Shown here: piece after piece, positions 48,037 to 56,701 of the stretch
How the letters are laid out: each line of letters starts with the position of its first letter
Position numbering within the stretch: the stretch's first letter is position 1
DNA from: Cryobacterium sp. Y57
GTDB taxonomy: Bacteria > Actinomycetota > Actinomycetes > Actinomycetales > Microbacteriaceae
Reading direction: 5' to 3'
Length of the DNA stretch: 64,000 nucleotides
Assembly: GCF_002929505.1 (NCBI RefSeq)
Contig: NZ_PJJL01000069.1
Location: 23,004 to 87,003, forward strand
The notes under the pieces: generated by a model
What the model saw: only the letters and a program-made list of their open reading frames with translations
Databases searched by the model: none
Told to the model about the DNA's origin: nothing
Program-made: the position numbers and the translations under genes

Positions 48037-48438
48037 ATGACGACACCCCACCAGCACGATGACGCCTCGGCGCAGCTGGGCTACACGCGTGCTCCCGCGC
48101 CGCCGGGTAGCCAGCTCGACTGGGCGTCCACCGTGACCGCTCCCACCGAGTTCGTGCCGTATACCTACACCGAGGCGGAGGTGGAGCGCATCACCGGCCG
48201 TCGCCGGCTCTCGATCGCCGCCGTGAGTTGTGGCCTGGCCGGGCTCGGCTTGGGAGTGATCGGTGTGTTCGGTCTGCCGCCAGCGCTCATCGCGATCGCC
48301 CTCGCGCTGATTGCGCGCAGCACCGAGAATCGGGCGCGCACTCTCTGGCTCAGCGGCCTCGTGAGTGGTCTCGTCGGCGTTCTACTCGCGGCCGGCTGGA
48401 TCGTTTATATCAGTCAGACCGTGCTGCCCCTGCTCTAG
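48037..48438 (+). CDS. Small membrane protein, DUF4190-like
   Basis: A 133-residue protein: a hydrophilic N-terminus of ~55 residues, then two membrane segments (about 63-90 and 104-130) separated by ARSTENRARTLWLSG, in the same layout as the preceding gene. I choose ATG 48037 (MTTPHQHDD); the in-frame start at 47953 would add 28 residues without conserved features, and GAGGACGCCC stands 6-15 nt before 48037. Function unknown. Confidence 0.65.
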   Translation: MTTPHQHDDASAQLGYTRAPAPPGSQLDWASTVTAPTEFVPYTYTEAEVERITGRRRLSIAAVSCGLAGLGLGVIGVFGLPPALIAIALALIARSTENRARTLWLSGLVSGLVGVLLAAGWIVYISQTVLPLL

Positions 48439-48521
48439 GGCGGTCCGGACCGAAGTTTGGACATTCGCTCGAAAACACGTACCCGCCGAGAATTTTCGCA
48501 GTCAGGCAGCGGCCTCGCCGG

Positions 48522-49727
48522 CTAGCGCACGCGCTCCACGAGCAGTGCAACGCGATGCCCGGCCGCCCGCGTCAGAATCAGGGTTGCTGACTCGGGCCCC
48601 TTGAGCTTGAGTCGGGTGCGCAACGTCGCCGGATCCACGTCGACGCCGCGTTTTTTGATTTCGAGAGTACCGATCCGTCGCTGAAGCAACGCCAGCCGCA
48701 GCTTCTTTTCGTCGAAGGGCAGAGTCTCGAGCACCCGGAAGGCACTCGCGAACGGTGTTGGAGTGAGCCGGTCATTGGTCAGGTAGGCGATGCCCTCGCT
48801 CACCATATGCGCGTTCAGCGAGCGGGCCAGATCACCGATCAGCCGCGCCCGAATGACCGCGCCGTCGGGTTCGTAGACGTAATTTCCGAGGCTGCCCGCT
48901 TCGACGTCTGCACTGTCTTCGGGGGCAGTCAGTTCGTGCGTGCCGTCAGGAGTCAGGAGCAGAGCCGATCGACGGATGCCGATGCGTGCGAGTGCGCCAA
49001 ACCACAGCCCCATTTCCACCAGCTGGCCATCCACCGACACCCACTGGGCCTCGGCGTCGACGGGAATCCGGTCGCGGTCGTGACCGGGGCCGAGCTTCAT
49101 CCCAAGCGGCAACCGGGTGGCCAGCAGGTACGCGAAGTCGAGTGAGGGGGAGTAATCCTCGGAGCGGGTCAGCCGCGTCGTGTTGCTGTGTCCACTCGTA
49201 CGGCGGGCCGGGTCGAGCCAGACCGCGTCGACATCACCGAGGTCGAACGTCTCCGCGTCGGCCTGCAGGGCAGAAGCGTTGGGAAACGGTGCGAGGTTGA
49301 AGCTCGCGACGGTCGCCGTGACCTCGTCGGCGTCGATGGCGACGACCGAAACGTCCAGGGCGGCGAGGGCCATGGCGTCGCCGCCGATGCCGCAGCCGAG
49401 ATCGGCGACCCGCGGCGGGCGGCCCAGGGCCGCGCCGAGCCCGGCGAACCGACCGGCGTGCAGCGCGGCGACGCGTAATCGTGTCGCCTGCTCCAGACCA
49501 GCCTCCGTGAACAGCATCCGCTCGGCGAATTCACCGAACTTGACGGTGGCCTTCGCCCGAAGCCGGGACTGGTTGAGCACGGCCGACACGACGTCGGATG
49601 GGTGTCCGGCCTTACGCAGGTCGCTCACAAGCTTCAGCACGTCGCCCTGGCTGTCATACGACGGCAGGGAGTCCAGCAGTCGCAAACTCGCGGGGGAAAG
49701 CAGGTCAACGAGTTCGGTTCGATCCAT
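48522..49727 (-). CDS. Class I SAM-dependent methyltransferase, THUMP-like
   Basis: A 401-residue protein. The SAM-binding motif VADLGCGIGGDAMALAAL lies near 107-124; ASALQADAETFDLGDVDAVWLDPARR near 152-177 is motif IV/post-IV. N-terminal ~80 residues are helical; the C-terminal ~120 residues include AYLTND-PFASAFRVLETLPFDEKKL. This is the actinobacterial THUMP-like methyltransferase family whose substrate is not known (possibly tRNA or rRNA). TAACGT on the minus strand (49739-49734) ends 6 nt before the ATG. It is divergent from groES. Confidence 0.8.
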   Translation of the reverse strand: MDRTELVDLLSPASLRLLDSLPSYDSQGDVLKLVSDLRKAGHPSDVVSAVLNQSRLRAKATVKFGEFAERMLFTEAGLEQATRLRVAALHAGRFAGLGAALGRPPRVADLGCGIGGDAMALAALDVSVVAIDADEVTATVASFNLAPFPNASALQADAETFDLGDVDAVWLDPARRTSGHSNTTRLTRSEDYSPSLDFAYLLATRLPLGMKLGPGHDRDRIPVDAEAQWVSVDGQLVEMGLWFGALARIGIRRSALLLTPDGTHELTAPEDSADVEAGSLGNYVYEPDGAVIRARLIGDLARSLNAHMVSEGIAYLTNDRLTPTPFASAFRVLETLPFDEKKLRLALLQRRIGTLEIKKRGVDVDPATLRTRLKLKGPESATLILTRAAGHRVALLVERVR

Positions 49728-49756
49728 GCTGCAACGTTAGCAAAATGACCCCCCAT

Positions 49757-49783
49757 CTGGCACTCACGTTGCGTGAGTGCCAG
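49757..49783 (+). promoter_or_regulatory. CIRCE-like operator 1 (HrcA)
   Basis: CTGGCACTC (49757-49765), 9-nt spacer and GAGTGCCAG (49775-49783): a perfect inverted repeat with the CIRCE arrangement (GCACTC-N9-GAGTGC). It stands 71 nt before groES. Confidence 0.8.
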
Positions 49784-49801
49784 AACCCCCCTAAACTTCA
49801 C

Positions 49802-49828
49802 TTGGCACTCTCGCTGGGAGTCTGCTAA
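49802..49828 (+). promoter_or_regulatory. CIRCE-like operator 2 (HrcA)
   Basis: TTGGCACTC (49802-49810), 9-nt spacer and GTCTGCTAA (49820-49828). The left arm is near-consensus and the right arm keeps TGCTAA. 18 bp after operator 1, and 26 nt before groES. Confidence 0.7.
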
Positions 49829-49853
49829 CCCAAATCTTAGAAAGAGGTCAACC

Positions 49854-50150
49854 GTGTCGGTCTCCATCAAGCCGCTCGAGGATCGCATCGTCATCAAGCA
49901 GGTCGACGCCGAGCAGACCACCGCATCAGGTCTGGTCATTCCTGACACCGCGAAGGAAAAGCCCCAGGAGGGCGAAGTTGTTGCAGTCGGCCCCGGCCGC
50001 ATTGACGACAACGGCAACCGCGTCCCCCTCGACATCGCCGTCGGCGACAAGGTGATCTACTCCAAGTACGGCGGAACCGAGGTCAAGTTCGGTGGCGATG
50101 ACCTGCTGGTTCTCTCCGCTCGCGACGTGCTCGCCGTCGTCGTACGCTAA
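49854..50150 (+). CDS. groES: Co-chaperonin GroES
   Basis: Lid of the GroEL folding chamber. It has 98 residues, the normal size, with [46 protein letters not shown] and the mobile loop TTASGLVIP. The GTG start follows AAAGAGGT. Two CIRCE-like operators precede it, predicting heat-shock control by HrcA. No groEL follows; a terminator and rarD do. Confidence 0.96.
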   Translation: MSVSIKPLEDRIVIKQVDAEQTTASGLVIPDTAKEKPQEGEVVAVGPGRIDDNGNRVPLDIAVGDKVIYSKYGGTEVKFGGDDLLVLSARDVLAVVVR

Positions 50151-50181
50151 GTAGTTCTCTTCGCTTCTAGTCTCTAGACTG

Positions 50182-50218
50182 AAACTCCCGAATAGCAGTG
50201 CTGTTCGGGAGTTTTTGT
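50182..50218 (+). terminator. groES terminator
   Basis: AAACTCCCGAA (50182-50192) and TTCGGGAGTTT (50204-50214), an 11-bp stem with an 11-nt loop, followed by a T-rich tail. It shows groES is monocistronic. Confidence 0.9.
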
Positions 50219-50248
50219 TTGTGTACTTTTGTTCCGCAGGAGAAGACC

Positions 50249-51193
50249 ATGACGGATGCTGCCGCATCGGACCGCACGAGAGCCCATTCCACGTACCGTT
50301 CCGGCCTTATCTTCGGTGGTCTCTCCTACGCCCTCTGGGGGGCGCTGCCGCTCTATTTTCTGCTGCTCGCGCCCTCCGGCGCGTTTGAGATCGTGGCGTG
50401 GCGGGTGCTGTTCTCGCTCGTCTTCTGCGCTCTGATCATCACGGTCACTCGCACCTGGACGGTGCTCGGGCGGGCCCTGCGGCAGCGGCGTCTGGTGTGG
50501 ACCATGGGCCTGGCCGGGGTGTTCATTTTCATCAACTGGCAGACCTACGTGATCGCCGCGACCACCGGACACGTCGTCGAAGCGGCCTTGGGCTACTTCA
50601 TTAATCCGATCGTTACCGTGTTGCTCGGCGTTTTCGTGCTGCGGGAAAATATGCGCCGGCTGCAGTGGGTGGCCATCGTGATCAGCTGTGTCGCCGTCGT
50701 CGTTCTCGCCGTCGGATATGGTTCCGTACCATGGATCTCGCTTATTCTCGCATTTTCCTTCGGGTTGTACGGTCTGATCAAAAAGCGCGTCGGTCCGAGT
50801 GTGGATGCCGTCACCGGCCTCACCCTTGAGACCGCGTGGCTGGCCCCGGTCGCCGTCGTGCAACTCGTTGTCGTCTCGGGACTGTCCGGAATCACCTTCG
50901 GCACGGTGTCGCCCTGGCACACGGCGAGTCTGCTCGCGGCCGGGATTATCACCGCGGTACCGCTGCTGCTGTTCGCCGCGGCCGCTCGGCGACTGCCGTT
51001 GACCGTGCTCGGACTCATTCAATTCGTGGCGCCGGTGTTCCAGTTCCTCGTGGGCGTGTTCATTCTGAACGAGGCAATGCCGTTCGAACGCTGGGTCGGC
51101 TTCGGTCTGGTCTGGGTGGCCCTGATCGTTTTGATGGCTGACATGGTGGCTTCCGGTCGCAGTCCCCGGCGCAGCATCCGTGAAGTCGCCTAG
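50249..51193 (+). CDS. rarD: EamA-family transporter RarD
   Basis: A 314-residue ten-helix transporter of the drug/metabolite superfamily with two EamA halves. The N-terminal RSGLIFGGLSYALWGALPLYFLLL and WRVLFSLVFC, and GYFINPIVTVLLGVFVLRENMRRLQW, are typical RarD features; the second half has LIQFVAPVFQFLVGVFILNEAMPFERWVGFGLVW. RarD was linked to chloramphenicol sensitivity; natural substrate is unknown. ATG 50249 with CAGGAGAAG upstream. Confidence 0.88.
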   Translation: MTDAAASDRTRAHSTYRSGLIFGGLSYALWGALPLYFLLLAPSGAFEIVAWRVLFSLVFCALIITVTRTWTVLGRALRQRRLVWTMGLAGVFIFINWQTYVIAATTGHVVEAALGYFINPIVTVLLGVFVLRENMRRLQWVAIVISCVAVVVLAVGYGSVPWISLILAFSFGLYGLIKKRVGPSVDAVTGLTLETAWLAPVAVVQLVVVSGLSGITFGTVSPWHTASLLAAGIITAVPLLLFAAAARRLPLTVLGLIQFVAPVFQFLVGVFILNEAMPFERWVGFGLVWVALIVLMADMVASGRSPRRSIREVA

Positions 51194-51294
51194 CTCCCAA
51201 GACCGGGCCGGTTAGCCGATACGGTGAACCGTCACCTTGCACGCGTCAGTCCAGTTCAGTTCATTTCACGCCATTTCCGTACTTGAGGATCCAC

Positions 51295-52002
51295 ATGCCC
51301 CATCGCCCCATGATCGCCGTAGTTTTTCTGCTCGCCTTGGCCCTGACGGGTTGTACTGGCGCCCCGGCGGCCACGTCGACCACGATTCCAACTCCGGTCG
51401 AGAGCACCAGCCCGACCGGCGACGGCACGCTGAGCATCGGCACGCTGTTTCCCATGACCGGTGAAAATGCCGCGAGCGGCGCGGCCCAGGTAGCCGGCAC
51501 CGAAATCGCCGTGCGCGATATCCTCGCCGACCAGACCACTCCCACCCAGCCCGTGCAGCTCATTCACCGCAACTCCGACGGAGACCTCGCCGCCGCCTAC
51601 GCCGACCTTGCGGCGCGCGGCGTCGACCTGGTGCTGTGGGACGCAACGACAGCGTTGCCAGCGGATGTTGAAAGTTCCGTTGGCAACACCGCCATCATGG
51701 CCCTCATCGACTTTGCCAACGGGGGAACTCCGCTTGCCGCTGACGAGGAGTTCACTGCCCGGCTGAAGACCGCCGACCCAGGGCTAACGGTCACGGCTGG
51801 CGGTGCGGAAGCCTACGACGGGGTCATCACGGCAGCCCTGGCCTCCGTCATCACCGCGGATGATGGTGGCGCCTCGCTCGAAGCTGGCTGGCCCCGGGTG
51901 GTTTCTGGAACCGCCGTGTGCGCATCCTGGGGGGAGTGTGTTTTTGCCCTGACGGAGAACCAGATCATCGATTATCAAGGGGTGACCGGCCGTCGTTCGT
52001 AA
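51295..52002 (+). CDS. Short receptor-like lipoprotein, truncated type-1 periplasmic-binding fold
   Basis: A 235-residue protein with a lipoprotein signal peptide (LALALTGC lipobox, Cys near 18) and a Thr/Ser linker, then SIGTLFPMTGENAASGAAQVAGTEIAVRDIL, which is colinear with the N-lobe start of the next gene (KIGTLLPQSGGLAFLGPPEEAGVQLAINDI). It then continues to AYDGVITAALAS, matching AESYDAVVLIALAAY near the receptor's C-terminal part, so a central ~200-residue section is missing. It may be a defunct or specialised decoy receptor. ATG 51295 preceded by GAGGA. Confidence 0.65.
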   Translation: MPHRPMIAVVFLLALALTGCTGAPAATSTTIPTPVESTSPTGDGTLSIGTLFPMTGENAASGAAQVAGTEIAVRDILADQTTPTQPVQLIHRNSDGDLAAAYADLAARGVDLVLWDATTALPADVESSVGNTAIMALIDFANGGTPLAADEEFTARLKTADPGLTVTAGGAEAYDGVITAALASVITADDGGASLEAGWPRVVSGTAVCASWGECVFALTENQIIDYQGVTGRRS

Positions 52003-52128
52003 CGATTTGGTCGCTTTACCAAGTTCTCCCGTGAAGGGGTAGGTTTCCGGGGCCTTGATTGCCTACTCTGACACCACGGCAGTCAATCGGCTGATCAGTC
52101 TTACCCCCTTTATCAATCAAGGAGCAAC

Positions 52129-53433
52129 ATGAGCGTTTTCGCGAAGGCCTCGGCCTCCCGCTCAGTTCATACCCTCGTTACCGGTGTCGCCCTCATCGGC
52201 GTGAGCGCCCTTTTGCTCACCGGCTGCAGCAATGGCGCTGCTACGGCGCCAGCAGAATCAGCAGCCCCCACTGCGGATTCTGCTGGGGACTTCCAGCCGG
52301 TCAAGGCTGGTGATCGTGATCTTTCCCTGAAGATCGGTACTCTCCTCCCGCAGAGTGGTGGACTGGCCTTCCTCGGCCCGCCCGAAGAAGCGGGCGTTCA
52401 GCTCGCTATCAACGACATCAACGCGGCGGGCCTCGGCATCAACATCGAGCCGATCTTCCGCGACTCGAGCGACACCACGACCGACCTCGCCACCGTCGCC
52501 GTGACCGACCTGTTGTCGAAGAACGTCTCGGCCATCGTTGGTGCAGCCTCGTCGGGTGTGTCCAAGACCGTGATTGACCAGATCACCGGTGCCGGCGTCG
52601 TGCAGTTCTCCCCGGCCAACACCTCGGACGCGTTCACCACGTACGCCGATAACGGTCTGTACTGGCGTACAGCGCCCTCCGATGTGCTGCAGGGTGAAGT
52701 GCTGGGCAACCTGATTGCTGACGATGGAAACGAAACCCTTGGCCTGATCGTGCTGAACGACGCCTACGGAACCGGTCTGGCCAAATATGTCAGTGATGCA
52801 TTCACCGCCGGCGGTGGCGAGGTCGTCGCGACGGCCTTGTTCAACGAGGGCGACCCGAACTTCACCGCTCAGATCGCCGAGGTCACGGCTCAGGATCCCG
52901 ACGCGATTGCCCTGATCACGTTTGACCAGGCCAAGGTCATCGTTCCCGACCTGGTCGCCGCGGGCTTCGCGGGCGACAAGTTGTACTTCGTCGACGGAAA
53001 CGTCTCCGACTACAGCGCTGTCTTTGCGCCCGGTCTCATCAAAGGTGCCCAAGGCACGTTGCCCGGCCTCGATACCGCATCTCTCGGTGACTTCACCAAG
53101 CGCCTGCTCGAAATCGACCCGAAGCTAACCGACTTCAGCTACGCCGCCGAGTCGTATGACGCCGTCGTTCTGATCGCCCTGGCCGCCTACGCGGGCCAGG
53201 ACGTGTCGGGCAAGTCGATTGCGAGCTATCTGCGTCAGGTCTCCGGCGGAACCGGCGATGGCACCAAGACCACCGACTTCAAGACTGCTGCCACAGCGCT
53301 CAAGGCGGGTGAGCAAGTCGATTATGATGGTTTCTCTGGTCCGATCACGTTTGATGAGAACGGCGACCCCACCGGTGCAACCATCGGCATCTACAAGTTC
53401 GATGCAGAAAACAAGTACTCCCGTACCAACTAG
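52129..53433 (+). CDS. ABC transporter substrate-binding lipoprotein, branched-chain amino acid type
   Basis: A 434-residue lipoprotein: signal peptide with LLLTGC (Cys near 28), Ala/Ser-rich linker, then a type-1 periplasmic binding fold (LivJ-like) with KIGTLLPQSGGLAFLGPPEEAGVQLAINDINAAG, VGAASSGVSKTVIDQ and VLNDAYGTGLAKYVSDAF. It probably binds an amino acid or similar small molecule and delivers it to livHMGF, which lie 3.3 kb downstream on the other strand. AAGGAGCA precedes the ATG. Terminator follows. Confidence 0.9.
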   Translation: MSVFAKASASRSVHTLVTGVALIGVSALLLTGCSNGAATAPAESAAPTADSAGDFQPVKAGDRDLSLKIGTLLPQSGGLAFLGPPEEAGVQLAINDINAAGLGINIEPIFRDSSDTTTDLATVAVTDLLSKNVSAIVGAASSGVSKTVIDQITGAGVVQFSPANTSDAFTTYADNGLYWRTAPSDVLQGEVLGNLIADDGNETLGLIVLNDAYGTGLAKYVSDAFTAGGGEVVATALFNEGDPNFTAQIAEVTAQDPDAIALITFDQAKVIVPDLVAAGFAGDKLYFVDGNVSDYSAVFAPGLIKGAQGTLPGLDTASLGDFTKRLLEIDPKLTDFSYAAESYDAVVLIALAAYAGQDVSGKSIASYLRQVSGGTGDGTKTTDFKTAATALKAGEQVDYDGFSGPITFDENGDPTGATIGIYKFDAENKYSRTN

Positions 53434-53450
53434 CTCGACTGCCTGACCTG

Positions 53451-53478
53451 AAGGGCCCCGGGTTCTGCCGGGGCCCTT
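53451..53478 (+). terminator. Terminator after the substrate-binding gene
   Basis: AAGGGCCCCGG (53451-53461) and CCGGGGCCCTT (53468-53478) form an 11-bp perfect stem with a 6-nt loop. Followed by CTTC, so it may serve both strands. Confidence 0.8.
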
Positions 53479-53566
53479 CTTCATGCGTGCGGGCGTCACC
53501 ATGCCAGTACGAGACATGTGCCAATATTTCCCGCAAACACCCTCGCCAGGCTATGAGGAACAGGCC

Positions 53567-55233
53567 CTAGACCGGTTCCTCCGACGTCCGGGCGGCGATG
53601 ACGCTTGCGCTGGCCGCTTCCTCGTCGCGCTGTTCGTGGTGCGGCGCCGTTCCGGAGAGCCGCAGCGTCGCCAGGAAGCCGAGTACGAGAAACCCGGCCG
53701 CGGCGAAGGCCGAGTACCGGGTGCCGTCGCTGAAGGCCTCCCGGGCGGCATCCGCCACGGCCGGGCTCTGCGCCTCCAGAGCAGGGATCGCGGAGCCGGC
53801 ACTGTTGACGACCGCGTCGACGATCTGCGTCTGGGTCTGGGCCGGCAGGCCCGGCACGGAAGACAACTTCGCGTCGAGCGATGCGCCGACCGCGGTGAAC
53901 AGCACCGTGCCGAGCACTGCGATTCCGAGCGCGGACCCGATCTGCCGGGCGGTGCTGGAGGTGCCGGAGCCCTGGCCGCTCTGCGCCACCGGGACGTCCT
54001 TGAGCACCACGCCGGTCAGCTGCGCGGTGGCCAGACCGACTCCGATCCCGTAGACGAACAGGAACGGCACGACCGTTAGCCAGGTGGTTTCCGCGGTGAT
54101 GATGATGCCGAGCCCGGTGACACCGATGATCTCCGCGATGATGCCCAGGCGCACGATCGTCTCTGGCGAGGTCTTGTTGCCGAACGCGCCCGAGAGCGCG
54201 CTGGCCACGAACGAGCCCACCGCGAGGGCGAGCAGCACGAAACCGGTCTGCAGGGCGTCATAGCCGAGCACGTTCTGCAACCAGAGCGGCAGCGAGAGGA
54301 TGATGCCGAATTCACCGAGCGATACGATCATGGCGGCGATGTTGCCGTTACGGAACGAGGGGATCGCGAACAGGGAGAAGGCGAGCAGGGTGGTCTGGCC
54401 GGCCCGCTGCCGGTAGCGCCCCCAGGAGACGAAGGCGATCCCGCAAACGATGGTGAGCAGGAAAACGAATGGGATAACCGACCAGGAGTACGGCCAGGTC
54501 CAGTCGCCGATCGTCGGGGCGTTGTTGGTGAGCCACCAGCCGTAGGTGCGGCCCTCGATCAACCCGAAGACGAGCGAGGCGCTGGTGATGACCGAGAGGA
54601 TGGCGCCGATCACGTCGACGCGGTGGGGCTCCCCGGCATCCCGGGATTCGACCACGAAGACCAGCACGCCGATGATGATGACGATGCCGAGGGGCAGGTT
54701 GATGCCGAACGCCCAGCGCCAGGAGAAGTAGGTGGTGAGCCAGCCGCCGAGCAGCGGGCCGACGGCCACCATGCCACCGATGGTGGAGCCCCAGATCGCG
54801 AACGCGATGCCGCGGTCCCGGCCACGGAAGGTGGCGTTGATGATCGACAGCGTGGTCGGCAGCACCATCGCGCCCCCGACGCCCTGGATCAGCCGGGCCA
54901 GGATCAGCAGGTCGCCCGACTGGGAGAACGCGGCGAAGACGGATGCCGTGGCGAAGACGATCACGCCGAGCACCAGGAGCCGGCGGCGCCCGAAGCGGTC
55001 GGCGAGCGTGCCGAACACGAGCAGGAGCGCGGCGAAGACGAGGGTGTAGCTCTCCTGCACCCACTGCACCTGGGTCGACGTGATGCCCAGATCGTCCACG
55101 ATCGACGGGATGGCAACGTTGATGATCGTGGAGTCGACGATGATCAGGGCGACCGCGACGCTGATGACGACGAGGCCGGCCCAGCGGCGGCGGGCGGTGG
55201 GGGAGGTGGGGGCGGGGGAGAGGTGCTCGTCAT
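53567..55233 (-). CDS. MFS drug transporter, DHA2 (14-helix) family, frameshifted start
   Basis: About 550 residues with 14 membrane segments. GLVVISVAVALIIVDSTIINVAIPSIVDDLG (helix 1), RFGRRRLLVLGV (motif A) and LIQGVGGAMVLPTTLSII (motif C-like) mark an EmrB/QacA-type proton-drug antiporter. The natural ATG (55233-55231) overlaps the tspO stop as ATGA, but its frame (MTSTSPPPPPPP) is one base out from the MFS body. The shift must lie in the C-rich run (minus strand, about 55218-55196). A one-base deletion, sequencing error or -1 slippage explains it. No usable start lies in the body frame near helix 1. Confidence 0.75.
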
Positions 55234-56039
55234 GCGGGTACCAGTCCTCGCGTTGACGTGGGGGAGGCGCGTCGGATGCGAATGGTGACGGTGACGGCGA
55301 GAATGACAACCACCGCGACGAGGGCCGCGATCGCGGCCGGGGTGGAGAGAAGGGGGCCGGTGAGGCGGGCGACGGCGATCCAGGCGAGTCCCCAGCAGAG
55401 GGACGCGGAGGGGGCGAGCCGGCCATGCCCGGAGAGAGCGATCAGCACGCCGACGAAACCGGCCACCGCGATCACCCCGACTGCCCAGACGTCCGCGCTG
55501 ATGCCGAAGCCGCCGAAGCCGCCGGCGACGAGTACGGCCGTCACGTTCGCCGCGGTGGCGATGCTGACCCAACCCAGGTACAGGCCGATCGTGCCGTCGG
55601 CGACGATCGTCTCGACCAGGTTCTTCGGCCGAGAGGCGAGGGTGAGCTGGAACCCCCGGACCAGCACGGCCAGAAGCAGCACGATCACGGGGACGCTGAG
55701 TGCGAGCAGGTCGAATTGGATGCTGAGGATCCAGGCCGCGTTCAGGACCAGTGTTGCGGCGACCGGGTAGCCGAGGGCGCGCTGCCGGGCATCCGTTGTC
55801 TGCGCCGGCAGGAACTGCCAGATGGCGTAGGCGATGAGGCCGAGGTAGATCGGCGTCCAGATGCCAAATGCCGCGCCGGCGGGGGCGATCGGGGTCGCAT
55901 CGGCGGCTAGGGCCCCGCCCGACGCGTTCTGGATCGGGGTTCCACCGGCGGCGCCCGAACCGATGAATGATCCTACGATGGCCAGGATCGCACTGACCAG
56001 CACCACGGTCTGGCGCAGACGATCGCTGCTCAGTTTCAT
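55230..56039 (-). CDS. TspO/MBR-related membrane protein
   Basis: A 269-residue integral membrane protein resembling tryptophan-rich sensory / TspO-like proteins of the long actinobacterial type, with seven or eight hydrophobic helices. FGIWTPIYLGLIAYAIWQFLP near 59-79, ALGYPVAATLVLNAAWILSIQFDLLAL near 88-114 and AIVADGTIGLYLGWVSIATAANVTAVL-like ETIVADGTIGLYLGWVSIATAANV are present. Likely ligand unknown (porphyrin or sterol-like in the family). Its start is divergent from marR; its stop overlaps the MFS start. Confidence 0.75.
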   Translation of the reverse strand: MKLSSDRLRQTVVLVSAILAIVGSFIGSGAAGGTPIQNASGGALAADATPIAPAGAAFGIWTPIYLGLIAYAIWQFLPAQTTDARQRALGYPVAATLVLNAAWILSIQFDLLALSVPVIVLLLAVLVRGFQLTLASRPKNLVETIVADGTIGLYLGWVSIATAANVTAVLVAGGFGGFGISADVWAVGVIAVAGFVGVLIALSGHGRLAPSASLCWGLAWIAVARLTGPLLSTPAAIAALVAVVVILAVTVTIRIRRASPTSTRGLVPA

Positions 56040-56051
56040 CTCAGTCTCCTA

Positions 56052-56071
56052 CTAGTCAGCTAGCTGATTAG
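56052..56071. promoter_or_regulatory. Palindromic operator between tspO and marR
   Basis: A 20-bp imperfect palindrome (one mismatched pair) built around the perfect 12-bp core TCAGCTAGCTGA (56056-56067). It lies in the 57-bp divergent gap, over the expected -35 of marR (its TAGATT -10 is at 56085-56090) and next to the tspO start. It is therefore a likely operator for the MarR protein. Confidence 0.65.
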
Positions 56072-56096
56072 TTGACGCTAGCACTAGATTAGGGGC

Positions 56097-56570
56097 ATGA
56101 CTACACCTGATCCGGAACCCCCAGCGGAGCAGGAGCCGAGACCGGCGCCCGTGCAGGAGTCCATGGCCTGCTGGCCGACCGGACGACTGCTGTCGACCGC
56201 CGCGCGGCTGGTCGAACACGCCTGGGTGGAGGCGCTGGATCAGCTGGGACTCACCCATGCCGGCATGATCGCACTGCACTTGCTCGGCCCGGGGCCGCTC
56301 AGCCAGACCGAACTCGCTCATGCCGCCCGCGTGCAAACGCAGACCATGTCTCGCACCCTCGAACGACTCGAGCGCGAGGGCTACGTCGCGCGCACCCGGG
56401 ACGAGCACGACGCCCGCCGACACTCCGTGGTCAGAACGGATGCCGGTACCGCCGTCTGGGAGAAGTGCCGCACGCTCGAGGCCGACCTCTTTCCCGAGCT
56501 CGAAAACGTGGACGCGATGCGTGACGCGCTGCTCACGATCATCTCCGCCTCCTCAGCGCGCCGCTGGTGA
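56097..56570 (+). CDS. MarR-family transcriptional regulator
   Basis: A 157-residue winged-helix repressor. The recognition helix lies in GPLSQTELAHAARVQTQTMSRTLERLEREGYVARTRDEHDARRHSVVRTDAG (about 62-115), the standard MarR pattern with the DxRR wing. ATG 56097 has TAGATT (56085-56090) ending 6 nt before it, implying a leaderless transcript. The gene is divergent from tspO-MFS and likely represses both and itself via the palindrome at 56052-56071. Ligand unknown. Confidence 0.88.
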   Translation: MTTPDPEPPAEQEPRPAPVQESMACWPTGRLLSTAARLVEHAWVEALDQLGLTHAGMIALHLLGPGPLSQTELAHAARVQTQTMSRTLERLEREGYVARTRDEHDARRHSVVRTDAGTAVWEKCRTLEADLFPELENVDAMRDALLTIISASSARRW

Positions 56571-56610
56571 CGCGGGCCATCCGACACCGGGCTAGCGGCG
56601 TACCCCTCTT

Positions 56611-56701
56611 AAAGCGTGTCTCCTAACGGATCCAACCAGATCGTAATGGCGCGGCGCATGGCTCCGCCCGAACCCCGACCCCACCGGTTTGGAGACATGC
56701 T
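56611..56701. repeat. ~90-bp element with imperfect terminal inverted repeats
   Basis: Left end AAAGCGTGTCTCCTAACGG (56611-56629) is matched by the right end CCGGTTTGGAGACATGCT (56684-56701, inverted), about 15 of 18 positions. No coding capacity; it abuts the livF stop. It is MITE-like, possibly the trimmed ends of an insertion sequence. Confidence 0.5.
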
